From contig NZ_BCLE01000041.1 of assembly GCF_001431045.1 (NCBI RefSeq), positions 1 to 61,100 of the forward strand: 61,100 nucleotides of DNA, in the 5' to 3' direction. Of this stretch, positions 53,450 through 61,100 are shown piece after piece. The DNA is from Streptococcus orisasini. GTDB lineage: Bacteria > Bacillota > Bacilli > Lactobacillales > Streptococcaceae. The notes under the pieces were generated by a model. It was not told the origin of the DNA and made no database searches. It saw only the letters and a program-made list of their open reading frames with translations. The position numbers and the translations under genes were made by a program. Numbering within the stretch: the first letter of the stretch is position 1; every line of letters starts with the position of its first letter.

Positions 53450-53944
53450 ATGGCATTTAAAGATAATGCAGTAGAACTTGAAGAACGCGTTGTTGCAATC
53501 AACCGTGTTACAAAAGTTGTTAAGGGCGGACGCCGACTTCGCTTTGCTGCTCTTGTAGTTGTTGGGGATCGTAACGGTCGCGTTGGCTTTGGTACCGGTA
53601 AAGCTCAAGAAGTACCGGAAGCTATTCGCAAAGCAGTAGATACTGCTAAGAAAAATATGATTGAAGTACCAATGGTTGGAACAACAATTCCGCACGAAGT
53701 ACGTTCAGAATTTGGCGGTGCTCGTGTCTTGTTGAAACCAGCTGTAGAAGGTGCCGGAGTTGCTGCAGGTGGCGCTGTTCGTGCCGTTGTGGAATTGGCT
53801 GGTGTAGCAGATATTACATCTAAATCACTGGGCTCAAACACTCCAATTAATATTGTTCGTGCAACAGTTGAAGGTTTGAAACAGCTTAAACGTGCTGAAG
53901 AAGTTGCAGCCCTTCGCGGTGTTTCAATTTCTGATTTAGCATAG
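53450..53944 (+). CDS. rpsE: 30S ribosomal protein S5
   Basis: A 164-residue S5 involved in decoding fidelity. The N-terminal domain ([23 protein letters not shown]) includes the loop where spectinomycin resistance arises; it appears wild-type by eye. GGAGG precedes the start. Confidence 0.97.
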   Translation: MAFKDNAVELEERVVAINRVTKVVKGGRRLRFAALVVVGDRNGRVGFGTGKAQEVPEAIRKAVDTAKKNMIEVPMVGTTIPHEVRSEFGGARVLLKPAVEGAGVAAGGAVRAVVELAGVADITSKSLGSNTPINIVRATVEGLKQLKRAEEVAALRGVSISDLA

Positions 53945-53957
53945 GAAAGGAGAAGTC

Positions 53958-54140
53958 ATGGCACAAATTAAAATTACTTTGACGAAGTCTCCAATTGGCC
54001 GTATTCCTGCACAGCGTAAAACAGTTGCTGCCCTTGGACTTGGTAAATTGAACAGCTCAGTTGTCAAAGAAGATAACTCATCTATTCGCGGCATGGTCAA
54101 TAAAATTTCACACTTAGTGACTGTAGAAGAAGTTAAATAG
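53958..54140 (+). CDS. rpmD: 50S ribosomal protein L30
   Basis: A 60-residue L30 ([31 protein letters not shown]...). Length is standard. GAAAGGAG lies before the ATG. It is followed by a 245-base gap with strong hairpins. Confidence 0.96.
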   Translation: MAQIKITLTKSPIGRIPAQRKTVAALGLGKLNSSVVKEDNSSIRGMVNKISHLVTVEEVK

Positions 54141-54260
54141 AAACAGCCCCTTAAGTTATGAGAAGAGACTTTTTTCATGGCTTTAGAGTTTTCTATAAAA
54201 GCTAATTTGAGCAGTTGGTTTTAACCTTGTTGAAACTCTGCCAAATTAACAGCTCATTCA

Positions 54261-54349
54261 TCAAGTCGCAGCGATTTTTCGCTGCGGCTTGACTGCAATA
54301 AAAAATCGTATAGGCGAGTTTTTATAGGGAACACCTTTTCCCCTATAAA
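54261..54349 (+). other. Two strong hairpins between rpmD and rplO
   Basis: TCAAG-CGCAGCG pairs with CGCTGCG-CTTGA (54261-54292), and TTTATAGGG pairs with CCCCTATAAA (54321-54349). The first has an A-rich rather than T-rich tail, so full termination in this essential operon is unlikely. Confidence 0.55.
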
Positions 54350-54385
54350 GGCGTTAGCATTTTACAAATAAGGAGAAAAATTTAA

Positions 54386-54826
54386 ATGAAACTTCATGAA
54401 TTAAAACCTGCAGAAGGTTCTCGCAAAGTTCGCAACCGCGTCGGCCGTGGTTCATCATCAGGTAATGGTAAGACTGCAGGTCGTGGTCAAAAAGGTCAAA
54501 AATCCCGCAGTGGCGGCAGCATCCGTCCTGGATTTGAAGGGGGTCAAACTCCGCTTTTCCGTCGTTTGCCAAAACGTGGATTTACAAATATCAATGCTAA
54601 AGAATATGCACTTGTTAATCTTGACAAATTAAACGTCTTTGAAGATGGTGCAGAAGTTACACCTGCTGTCCTTAAAGAAGCAGGTATCGTTCGCAATGAA
54701 AAATCAGGAGTTAAAATCCTTGGTAATGGCGAATTAACTAAAAAATTAACTGTTAAAGCAGCTAAATTCTCAAAATCTGCTGAAGCAGCAATCACTGCTA
54801 AAGGTGGTTCAATCGAGGTGATCTAA
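54386..54826 (+). CDS. rplO: 50S ribosomal protein L15
   Basis: A 146-residue L15, a late assembly protein. [14 protein letters not shown] and the glycine-arginine-rich [22 protein letters not shown] segment are typical. Its stop codon shares a base with the secY start. Confidence 0.97.
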   Translation: MKLHELKPAEGSRKVRNRVGRGSSSGNGKTAGRGQKGQKSRSGGSIRPGFEGGQTPLFRRLPKRGFTNINAKEYALVNLDKLNVFEDGAEVTPAVLKEAGIVRNEKSGVKILGNGELTKKLTVKAAKFSKSAEAAITAKGGSIEVI

Positions 54827-56130
54827 TGTTTTTTAGGCTTTTAAAAGACGCCCTAAAGGTGAAAAGTGTTAGAAAAAAGATTTTCTTTACCATTTTTATC
54901 ATCTTTGTATTTCGTGTTGGTACACACATCACCGTACCAGGCATCAATGCTAAAAGTCTTGAACAAATAAGTGATCTGCCATTTTTAAATATGCTAAACC
55001 TAGTCAGCGGTAATGCTTTGAGTAACTTTTCAGTTTTCTCAATGGGGGTTAGTCCTTATATTACCGCCTCTATCGTGGTTCAGCTTTTACAAATGGATAT
55101 ATTACCTAAGTTCGTTGAATGGGGGAAACAAGGAGAAGTTGGACGCCGTAAGCTAAATCAGGCGACACGCTATATCTCACTGGTTCTTGCTTTCTTCCAA
55201 TCTATTGGTATTGCTTACGGTTTCAATGCACTTTCCAGTGTAGGTATTGTAACAACCCCAAATGTAAAAACCTTTCTTTTAATTGGTGCTATTTTGACTG
55301 CAGGAAGTGTGATTGTGACCTGGCTGGGAGATCAAATTTCTGATAAAGGTTTCGGCAACGGTGTTTCAATGATTATCTTTGCTGGGATCATTTCGTCAAT
55401 ACCTGAAACCATTAAATCAGTTTATGAAGATTATTTTGTCAACGTTCGTTCTGGCGAGATGAAAAACTCACTGATTTTTGTAGGACTGCTAGTATTGGCC
55501 AGCTTGGTAATTATCTTCTTTACAACCTTTGTTCAGCAAGCGGAATATAAAATTCCAATCCAATATACAAAGCTGGCACAAGGTGCGCCGACCAATTCTT
55601 ATCTGCCTTTAAAGATAAATCCAGCCGGTGTTATTCCTGTCATTTTTGCAAGTTCCATTACAACAATTCCAAGTACCATACTGCCGTTTTTCCAACGGGG
55701 GCGTGATATTCCTTGGATGTCAACTTTGCAGGAATGGCTGTCCTATACCAATCCAACAGGGATGGCTGTCTATGCAGTTCTTGTCGTTCTGTTTTCATTC
55801 TTTTATACCTTTGTACAGGTGAATCCGGAAAAGACAGCAGAAAATCTGCAGAAGAATGCTTCTTACATTCCTAGTGTCAGACCTGGCCGTGAAACGGAAG
55901 AATACCTGTCATCACTCCTAAAAAAACTTGCCACAATCGGTTCCATTTTCTTGGCCTTTGTTGCCTTGAGCCCGATTGTTGCTCAGCAGCAGTTTGATTT
56001 ATCATCAAGTGTGGCTCTGGGAGGAACCAGTCTTTTGATTGTTATTTCAACTGGTATTGAAGGAATGAAACAGCTGGAAGGTTATCTGCTCAAGAGACAG
56101 TATGTTGGTTTTATGAATACTGCAGAATAG
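54826..56130 (+). CDS. secY: Preprotein translocase subunit SecY
   Basis: A 434-residue channel protein with ten membrane helices. Family marks are FRVGTHITVPGIN, PYITASIVVQLL and the cytoplasmic loop EKTAENLQKNASYIPSVRPGRETEEYL. The ATG overlaps the rplO stop by one base, so synthesis is coupled to ribosomal proteins. The gap before adk has a GATGAATTC/GAATTCATC hairpin (about 56231-56258). Confidence 0.96.
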   Translation: MFFRLLKDALKVKSVRKKIFFTIFIIFVFRVGTHITVPGINAKSLEQISDLPFLNMLNLVSGNALSNFSVFSMGVSPYITASIVVQLLQMDILPKFVEWGKQGEVGRRKLNQATRYISLVLAFFQSIGIAYGFNALSSVGIVTTPNVKTFLLIGAILTAGSVIVTWLGDQISDKGFGNGVSMIIFAGIISSIPETIKSVYEDYFVNVRSGEMKNSLIFVGLLVLASLVIIFFTTFVQQAEYKIPIQYTKLAQGAPTNSYLPLKINPAGVIPVIFASSITTIPSTILPFFQRGRDIPWMSTLQEWLSYTNPTGMAVYAVLVVLFSFFYTFVQVNPEKTAENLQKNASYIPSVRPGRETEEYLSSLLKKLATIGSIFLAFVALSPIVAQQQFDLSSSVALGGTSLLIVISTGIEGMKQLEGYLLKRQYVGFMNTAE

Positions 56131-56339
56131 AATATAAAGTCAAACTTTATAGCAGAGCGTTAAAAAACGCAGAAATTGTTTGTTTTTAAGCAGCTGCTTA
56201 GAAAAGCAGACAAAGGCTGCGGGGGTAGGATGATGAATTCGCTGATGTTTTGAATTCATCTTCTGCTCCTTTCTATTTTGTTTTTTGATAAGTTTGCCAA
56301 ATTGGCAGATTTATTTGAAAACAAAATAAGGAGACTATC

Positions 56340-56978
56340 ATGAATCTTTTAATTATGGGTTTGCCAGGTGCTGGGAAAGGTACTCAGGCAGCTAAGATTG
56401 TTGAAAAATTTGGCCTTGTTCATATTTCGACAGGAGATATGTTCCGTGCAGCTATCGCCAATCAAACAGAATTGGGACTGTTAGCTAAGTCCTATATGGA
56501 TAAAGGAGATCTGGTTCCTGATGAAGTGACCAATGGCATTGTAAAAGAGCGTCTGGGACAAGAAGACATCAAAGAAAAAGGTTTTCTTCTTGATGGCTAT
56601 CCAAGAACTTTGGAACAGGCAGAGGTACTGAATGCTATCTTGAAAGATCTTGGCTTGAAATTAGATGCGGTAGTTAACATTGAAATTGCTGCTGATAAAC
56701 TAGTTGAACGTTTGAGCGGCCGCATCATCAATCGTAAAACTGGTGAAACTTTCCATAAAGTTTTCAATCCTCCTGCTGATTACAATGAAGAAGATTATTA
56801 TCAGCGTGAGGATGACAAACCAGAAGCTGTCAAACGCCGCTTAGATGTCAATATTGCTCAAGGTCAGCCGATTATTGAATTTTATCGTGCTGAAGGATTG
56901 GTTCATGATATTGAAGGAGATCAAGATATTGAACTAGTCTTTGAAGCTATTGACAAGGTTTTGTCAAATTTAAAATAA
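56340..56978 (+). CDS. adk: Adenylate kinase
   Basis: A 212-residue kinase interconverting ATP plus AMP with two ADP. The P-loop [12 protein letters not shown], the AMP-binding [10 protein letters not shown] and the DGYPRT motif are intact. The lid lacks the zinc cysteines found in many Gram-positive enzymes (it reads [16 protein letters not shown]), as is usual in streptococci. Confidence 0.96.
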   Translation: MNLLIMGLPGAGKGTQAAKIVEKFGLVHISTGDMFRAAIANQTELGLLAKSYMDKGDLVPDEVTNGIVKERLGQEDIKEKGFLLDGYPRTLEQAEVLNAILKDLGLKLDAVVNIEIAADKLVERLSGRIINRKTGETFHKVFNPPADYNEEDYYQREDDKPEAVKRRLDVNIAQGQPIIEFYRAEGLVHDIEGDQDIELVFEAIDKVLSNLK

Positions 56979-57094
56979 AATCAGCTTACCAGCTTGATTT
57001 TTCTTGCAAAGAGTGATAGAATAAGCTAGTCTGGCTTATAATTGTTACCTCTGTGCTCAGAGGTCATCAAATCGAAATTTAGGGGGGCTTTTGC

Positions 57095-57313
57095 GTGGCA
57101 AAAGAAGATGTGATTGAAATTGAAGGCAAGGTTGTTGAAACCATGCCGAATGCGATGTTTACAGTTGAGCTCGAAAATGGACACCAAATTTTGGCAACCG
57201 TATCTGGAAAAATTCGAAAAAATTATATTCGTATTTTAGTAGGAGATAAGGTTACTGTCGAGATGAGTCCTTATGATTTGACTCGCGGCCGCATCACATA
57301 CCGCTTTAAATAG
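57095..57313 (+). CDS. infA: Translation initiation factor IF-1
   Basis: A 72-residue OB-fold factor ([21 protein letters not shown], then [23 protein letters not shown]) that binds the A site of the 30S subunit. It starts with GTG behind GGGGGG. No separate terminator lies between adk and infA. Confidence 0.97.
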   Translation: MAKEDVIEIEGKVVETMPNAMFTVELENGHQILATVSGKIRKNYIRILVGDKVTVEMSPYDLTRGRITYRFK

Positions 57314-57337
57314 TCGAAATAAATGGAGGGATAAAAA

Positions 57338-57454
57338 ATGAAGGTAAGACCATCGGTTAAACCAATTTGCGAATATTGTAAAGTTATTCGCCGTAATGGC
57401 CGTGTTATGGTTATTTGTCCAACAAATCCAAAGCACAAACAACGTCAAGGTTAA
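57338..57454 (+). CDS. rpmJ: 50S ribosomal protein L36
   Basis: A 38-residue zinc-ribbon protein ([17 protein letters not shown], later [14 protein letters not shown]) with Cys11, Cys14, Cys27 and His32 as metal ligands. TGGAGG lies before the ATG. It is short and easily missed. Confidence 0.97.
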
Positions 57455-57471
57455 AATAGAAAGGAGAAAAA

Positions 57472-57837
57472 ATGGCTCGTATTGCTGGAGTTGATATTCC
57501 AAACGACAAACGTGTAGTCGTATCACTTACTTACATTTATGGTATCGGTTTGCCAACTTCTAAAAAAATTCTTGCAGCAGCAGGTGTTTCAGAAGATGTC
57601 CGTGTGAAAGATTTAACGTCTGATCAAGAAGATGCTATCCGTCGTGAAGTTGATGCAATTAAGGTTGAAGGAGATCTTCGCCGTGAAGTTAACCTCAACA
57701 TTAAACGTTTGATGGAAATTGGTTCCTATCGTGGAATCCGTCATCGTCGTGGACTTCCTGTCCGTGGACAAAATACAAAAAACAATGCTCGCACTCGTAA
57801 AGGCAAAGCTGTAGCGATTGCTGGTAAGAAAAAATAA
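57472..57837 (+). CDS. rpsM: 30S ribosomal protein S13
   Basis: A 121-residue S13 of the 30S head, contacting P-site t[28 protein letters not shown] opens it and [19 protein letters not shown] is the conserved basic tail. GAAAGGAG precedes the start. Confidence 0.97.
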   Translation: MARIAGVDIPNDKRVVVSLTYIYGIGLPTSKKILAAAGVSEDVRVKDLTSDQEDAIRREVDAIKVEGDLRREVNLNIKRLMEIGSYRGIRHRRGLPVRGQNTKNNARTRKGKAVAIAGKKK

Positions 57838-57854
57838 AATAGGAGGTAAAAAAA

Positions 57855-58238
57855 TTGGCTAAACCAACACGTAAACGTCGTGTGAAGAAAAATATTGAAT
57901 CTGGTATTGCCCATATTCACGCTACATTCAATAACACTATCGTTATGATTACAGATGTGCATGGTAACGCTATTGCGTGGTCATCAGCTGGTGCGCTTGG
58001 ATTCAAAGGTTCACGTAAATCTACTCCGTTTGCTGCTCAAATGGCTGCAGAAGCTGCTGCTAAATCTGCACAAGAACACGGTCTTAAAACTGTTGAAGTT
58101 ACCGTAAAAGGTCCTGGTTCAGGTCGTGAGTCTGCTATTCGTGCGCTTGCAGCTGCCGGTCTTGAAGTAACAGCAATTCGTGATGTGACTCCTGTACCGC
58201 ATAATGGTGCTCGTCCTCCAAAACGTCGTCGTGTATAA
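57855..58238 (+). CDS. rpsK: 30S ribosomal protein S11
   Basis: A 127-residue S11 on the 30S platform. [25 protein letters not shown] and the C-terminal [18 protein letters not shown] are complete. It starts with TTG behind AGGAGG. Confidence 0.97.
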   Translation: MAKPTRKRRVKKNIESGIAHIHATFNNTIVMITDVHGNAIAWSSAGALGFKGSRKSTPFAAQMAAEAAAKSAQEHGLKTVEVTVKGPGSGRESAIRALAAAGLEVTAIRDVTPVPHNGARPPKRRRV

Positions 58239-58284
58239 TCATAACCTAAATAGTACACAGGAATGTTTTAGAGGAGTAAAATAG

Positions 58285-59223
58285 ATGATTGAGTTTGAAA
58301 AACCAATAATAACAAAAATTGATGAAAATAAAGATTACGGCAGATTTGTCATTGAACCGCTTGAACGTGGATATGGTACAACTCTAGGTAATTCTCTTCG
58401 TCGTGTACTCTTGTCTTCCCTTCCAGGTGCAGCTGTTACATCAATTAAAATTGATGGGGTACTACACGAATTTGATACTGTTCCAGGTGTGCGCGAAGAT
58501 GTTATGCAAATCATCCTTAACATAAAAGGACTTGCTGTAAAGTCTTATGTTGAAGAAGAAAAAATCATTGAACTGGATGTTGAAGGCCCTGCAGAAATTA
58601 CTGCTGGAGATATTTTAACAGACAGTGATATTGAAATTGTCAATCCTGACCACTATCTCTTTACTATTGCCGAAGGTGCAAGCCTGAAAGCAACTTTGAC
58701 TGTGGATACTAATCGCGGTTATGTTCCGGCAGAAGAAAATAAAAAAGATGATGCACCGGTTGGAACACTTGCTATAGACTCTATCTATACACCAGTTAAA
58801 AAAGTCAATTATCAGGTTGAACCTGCTCGTGTCGGCAGCAATGATAATTTTGACAAATTGACAATCGAAATCATGACTAACGGAACTATCATTCCTGAAG
58901 ATGCTTTAGGTTTGTCTGCCCGTGTCTTGATTGAACACTTAAATCTCTTCACTGATTTAACTGAAGTTGCCAAGGCAACAGATGTCATGAAGGAAACAGA
59001 ACAAGTTTCTGATGAAAAAGTACTGGATCGTACGATTGAGGAACTTGACTTATCAGTACGTTCATACAACTGTTTGAAGCGTGCTGGTATTAACACAGTC
59101 TATGATTTAACAGAAAAGACTGAACCTGAAATGATGAAAGTTAGAAATCTTGGACGCAAGAGTCTTGAAGAAGTCAAAGTAAAATTGGCTGACCTTGGTT
59201 TGGGATTAAAAAACGATAAATAA
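58285..59223 (+). CDS. rpoA: RNA polymerase alpha subunit
   Basis: A 312-residue alpha subunit. The N-terminal assembly domain ([22 protein letters not shown]) and the C-terminal DNA and activator-binding domain ([22 protein letters not shown], then [12 protein letters not shown]) are both complete. Confidence 0.97.
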   Translation: MIEFEKPIITKIDENKDYGRFVIEPLERGYGTTLGNSLRRVLLSSLPGAAVTSIKIDGVLHEFDTVPGVREDVMQIILNIKGLAVKSYVEEEKIIELDVEGPAEITAGDILTDSDIEIVNPDHYLFTIAEGASLKATLTVDTNRGYVPAEENKKDDAPVGTLAIDSIYTPVKKVNYQVEPARVGSNDNFDKLTIEIMTNGTIIPEDALGLSARVLIEHLNLFTDLTEVAKATDVMKETEQVSDEKVLDRTIEELDLSVRSYNCLKRAGINTVYDLTEKTEPEMMKVRNLGRKSLEEVKVKLADLGLGLKNDK

Positions 59224-59240
59224 TAATATAGGAGGAAATA

Positions 59241-59627
59241 ATGGCTTACCGTAAACTAGGACGTACTAGCTCACAGCGTAAAGCAATGCTTCGTGATTTG
59301 ACGACAGATCTTTTGATCAATGAATCTATTGTAACAACTGAAGCTCGTGCGAAAGAAATCCGCAAAACCGTTGAAAAAATGATTACTCTTGGTAAACGTG
59401 GCGATCTCCATGCCCGCCGTCAAGCAGCAGCATTTGTTCGTAACGAAATTGCGTCTGAAAGCTATGATGAAGCTAGTGATAAATATACTTCAACAACAGC
59501 ACTTCAAAAACTTTTTTCAGAAATTGCACCACGTTATGCAGAACGCAACGGTGGATACACTCGTATTCTTAAAACAGAACCACGCCGTGGTGATGCTGCC
59601 CCGATGGCAATTATTGAATTAGTATAA
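59241..59627 (+). CDS. rplQ: 50S ribosomal protein L17
   Basis: A 128-residue L17 ([23 protein letters not shown] at the start, [23 protein letters not shown] at the end). It is the last gene of the ribosomal block. AGGAGG precedes the ATG. Confidence 0.97.
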   Translation: MAYRKLGRTSSQRKAMLRDLTTDLLINESIVTTEARAKEIRKTVEKMITLGKRGDLHARRQAAAFVRNEIASESYDEASDKYTSTTALQKLFSEIAPRYAERNGGYTRILKTEPRRGDAAPMAIIELV

Positions 59628-59644
59628 TTTTTATCAATTTTGTT

Positions 59645-59724
59645 GAGTGTTACGATGATGGAATTTTAAGAATTCTTAGTCTAGCTCTGGTCTGCCACTA
59701 GGAGTTTCTCCTAGTGGAACACTC
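59645..59724 (+). other. Hairpin region after rplQ
   Basis: GAGTGTT (59645-59651) pairs with AACACTC (59718-59724), enclosing the perfect CCACTAGGAG/CTCCTAGTGG hairpin (59695-59717). It precedes the main terminator. Confidence 0.6.
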
Positions 59725-59740
59725 ATCATATTGAAGTGAT

Positions 59741-59800
59741 AGCGTTTATTTAGGAAATGTTTTTAGGGTTAGAAACACTTTCTAAATAAGCGCTTTTTTT
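59741..59800 (+). terminator. Terminator of the ribosomal block
   Basis: AGCG-TATTTAG...CTAAATA-CGCT, with an inner GTTT/AAAC pairing, is followed by seven T. Confidence 0.92.
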
Positions 59801-59817
59801 GAATTTTCTAAAGATTT

Positions 59818-59826
59818 TGTTATAAT
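59818..59826 (+). promoter_or_regulatory. Extended -10 promoter of the ligase gene
   Basis: TGTTATAAT lies 27 bases before the ATG at 59854; a TGAGGGG ribosome site lies between. Confidence 0.6.
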
Positions 59827-59853
59827 TAATGTCAAATATTTGAGGGGCAGAAT

Positions 59854-61100
59854 ATGACCAAGGCTATAGATTTATTAAAAAGGCGTTATCTTGATAATAT
59901 TAAAAAAGAGCCAGAAGCTTTCATAGGAATTGAGCTGGAATTCCCAATCGTTAATTTAAATCAAGAAGCAACCGATTTACGGGTTACAAAGGCTTTGCTG
60001 TCTTATCTTCCTCAAGTTCTGCCTTTTGAAGTGGAAAAGTGCGATACAGACAATCAGCCTGTCCAGCTTATCAATAAGGACACAGAGGATCGGATTCTTT
60101 TTGAGGTTTCTTATAACACTATAGAATTTGCTCTGGGGAAAGTAAAAAAGATTCAAGATGCTGAAAAAAGATTTAATCATTATTTAGATGTTATACAGAA
60201 CTATTTGAGATCTTACCACCATGAGATACAGGGTTTTGGAGTGCATCCTTACTGGTATTTAAATGATAACAGTGCGGTTAAATTGCCACGCTATCAGATG
60301 CTTTTAGATTTTTTAGCCTTGTCTAAGAATAAAAAAGATCCTTTCTTTCATAATTTTCCGCAGTATGGCTCTTTTATTTGCGGTAGCCAAGTTCAACTTG
60401 ATGTCAGCCGAGACAATTATCTTCGTGTTATTAATGCCTTTAATAAAATTGAAGCTGCCAAAGCACATTTATTTGCCAATTCAGAATTTTGGGGACAGGA
60501 CTGGCCAACAAAAATTTCACGAGATATTTTTTGGGAAAACTCCATGCACGGTATTTTTAAAGAAAATGTCGGTGTCAATAGCAGAAGTTTTGAAACAGAG
60601 GAAGAGTTTTTTGACTATCTTGCTGGCTCAGCTATTTTTACGGTAGAACGAAATAACGAGATCTATTACTTTGAGCCGATTCGTGTTAGAGATTATCTGC
60701 TGCAAAAAGAAATCTCAGCTTGGAATCTAAAAGGAGAAAAGAAGACGCTGATTCCTCAAGTAGCAGATTTTGACAATCATCGAAGCTATCAATATCAAGA
60801 TTTAACTAAGCGCGGGACTGTCGAATTTCGCAGTGTCTGCACCCAGCCTCTGAACCAGACATTTGCTCCCATCGCTTTTCATGTTGGTCTTTTAGCCAAT
60901 TTAAATAACTTGGAAAAATTTTTACAGACAAGTGATTTTTTATCTGCTTATCATCATGATTATAGAGAGATAAGACGGCGCTTTAGTCAAAAAAAACAAA
61001 GAATAGAAGATCAAGAAAAAATAAAAATTTTCACTGAAAATGTGCTAAATTTCAGCCTGGCAGGGCTATGTCGTCGAGGGAATGGGGAAGAAAAATATTT
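59854..61100 (+). CDS. Glutamate-cysteine ligase family protein, cut by the window end
   Basis: The open frame runs from ATG at 59854 off the right edge (415 codons visible, no stop). The N-terminus MTKAIDLLKRRYLDNIKKEPE followed by FIGIELEFPIVN gives the metal and ATP-binding IELEFP motif of glutamate-cysteine ligases. FEVSYNTIEFAL, GFGVHPYW, GSQVQLDVS and TKRGTVEFRS are further marks of this family. It should join glutamate to an amino or thiol substrate using ATP. Whether it makes gamma-glutamylcysteine itself or is one of the GshA-like paralogues cannot be told. Confidence 0.75.
   Translation, partial: MTKAIDLLKRRYLDNIKKEPEAFIGIELEFPIVNLNQEATDLRVTKALLSYLPQVLPFEVEKCDTDNQPVQLINKDTEDRILFEVSYNTIEFALGKVKKIQDAEKRFNHYLDVIQNYLRSYHHEIQGFGVHPYWYLNDNSAVKLPRYQMLLDFLALSKNKKDPFFHNFPQYGSFICGSQVQLDVSRDNYLRVINAFNKIEAAKAHLFANSEFWGQDWPTKISRDIFWENSMHGIFKENVGVNSRSFETEEEFFDYLAGSAIFTVERNNEIYYFEPIRVRDYLLQKEISAWNLKGEKKTLIPQVADFDNHRSYQYQDLTKRGTVEFRSVCTQPLNQTFAPIAFHVGLLANLNNLEKFLQTSDFLSAYHHDYREIRRRFSQKKQRIEDQEKIKIFTENVLNFSLAGLCRRGNGEEKY

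Overview
The window is a chromosomal segment of a Streptococcus, most like the mutans group. The evidence is the comR gene followed by a 17-residue ComS carrying the DWW motif, then ruvB. The order purD-purE-purK-racemase-purB, comRS, ruvB, acyltransferase, thrC, MATE exporter and the S10-spc-alpha ribosomal block also matches that group. I saw no rRNA or tRNA genes, CRISPR array, transposase or integrase. The species cannot be fixed by reading alone.

Regions 1 and 2 (1-13.8 kb) are sugar uptake. The first operon has a PRD regulator, a split fructose-family PTS (EIIA, EIIB, EIIC), a class II aldolase, a D-lyxose isomerase-like cupin, an aldose 1-epimerase and a xylulokinase. The second is an L-sorbose operon: SorC regulator, sorbitol-6-phosphate dehydrogenase, mannose-family EIIA/B/C/D and sorbose-1-phosphate reductase. 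A Gfo/Idh/MocA oxidoreductase follows, with a 15-bp inverted repeat over its promoter.

Region 3 (15.1-20.2 kb) is a 5-oxoprolinase operon (an NRAMP-like transporter, pxpB, pxpC, a degenerate biotin carboxylase, pxpA) preceded by a GlnR/TnrA-type box. Region 4 (20.4-25.8 kb) is accessory: a RelBE-type toxin-antitoxin pair, then a C5 cytosine methyltransferase, a protein with two GHKL ATPase modules (MORC-like at the N-terminus, histidine-kinase-like at the C-terminus) and a receiver protein whose C-terminal part carries a HEPN-type Rx4H motif. The last three look like one undescribed defence or signalling cassette.

Region 5 (25.9-35.5 kb) is the late purine cluster purD, purE, purK, purB, interrupted by AT-rich cargo: an ATP-grasp protein, membrane proteins, a racemase, a CPBP protease and a GyrI-like fusion protein. 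Two tandem hairpin elements with the same architecture but different stem sequences lie before purB. Region 6 (35.7-44.6 kb) holds the ComRS competence switch, ruvB (possibly leaderless), a frameshifted tyrosine phosphatase, a MORN protein, an OatA-like acyltransferase, an overlooked 25-codon hydrophobic peptide gene with its own promoter and an upstream GlnR-type box, thrC and a MATE exporter.

Region 7 (44.7-59.8 kb) is the S10-spc-alpha block from rpsJ to rplQ, including secY, adk, infA, rpmJ and rpoA. Several unusually long gaps between its genes fold into strong hairpins. The window ends inside a glutamate-cysteine ligase-like gene.
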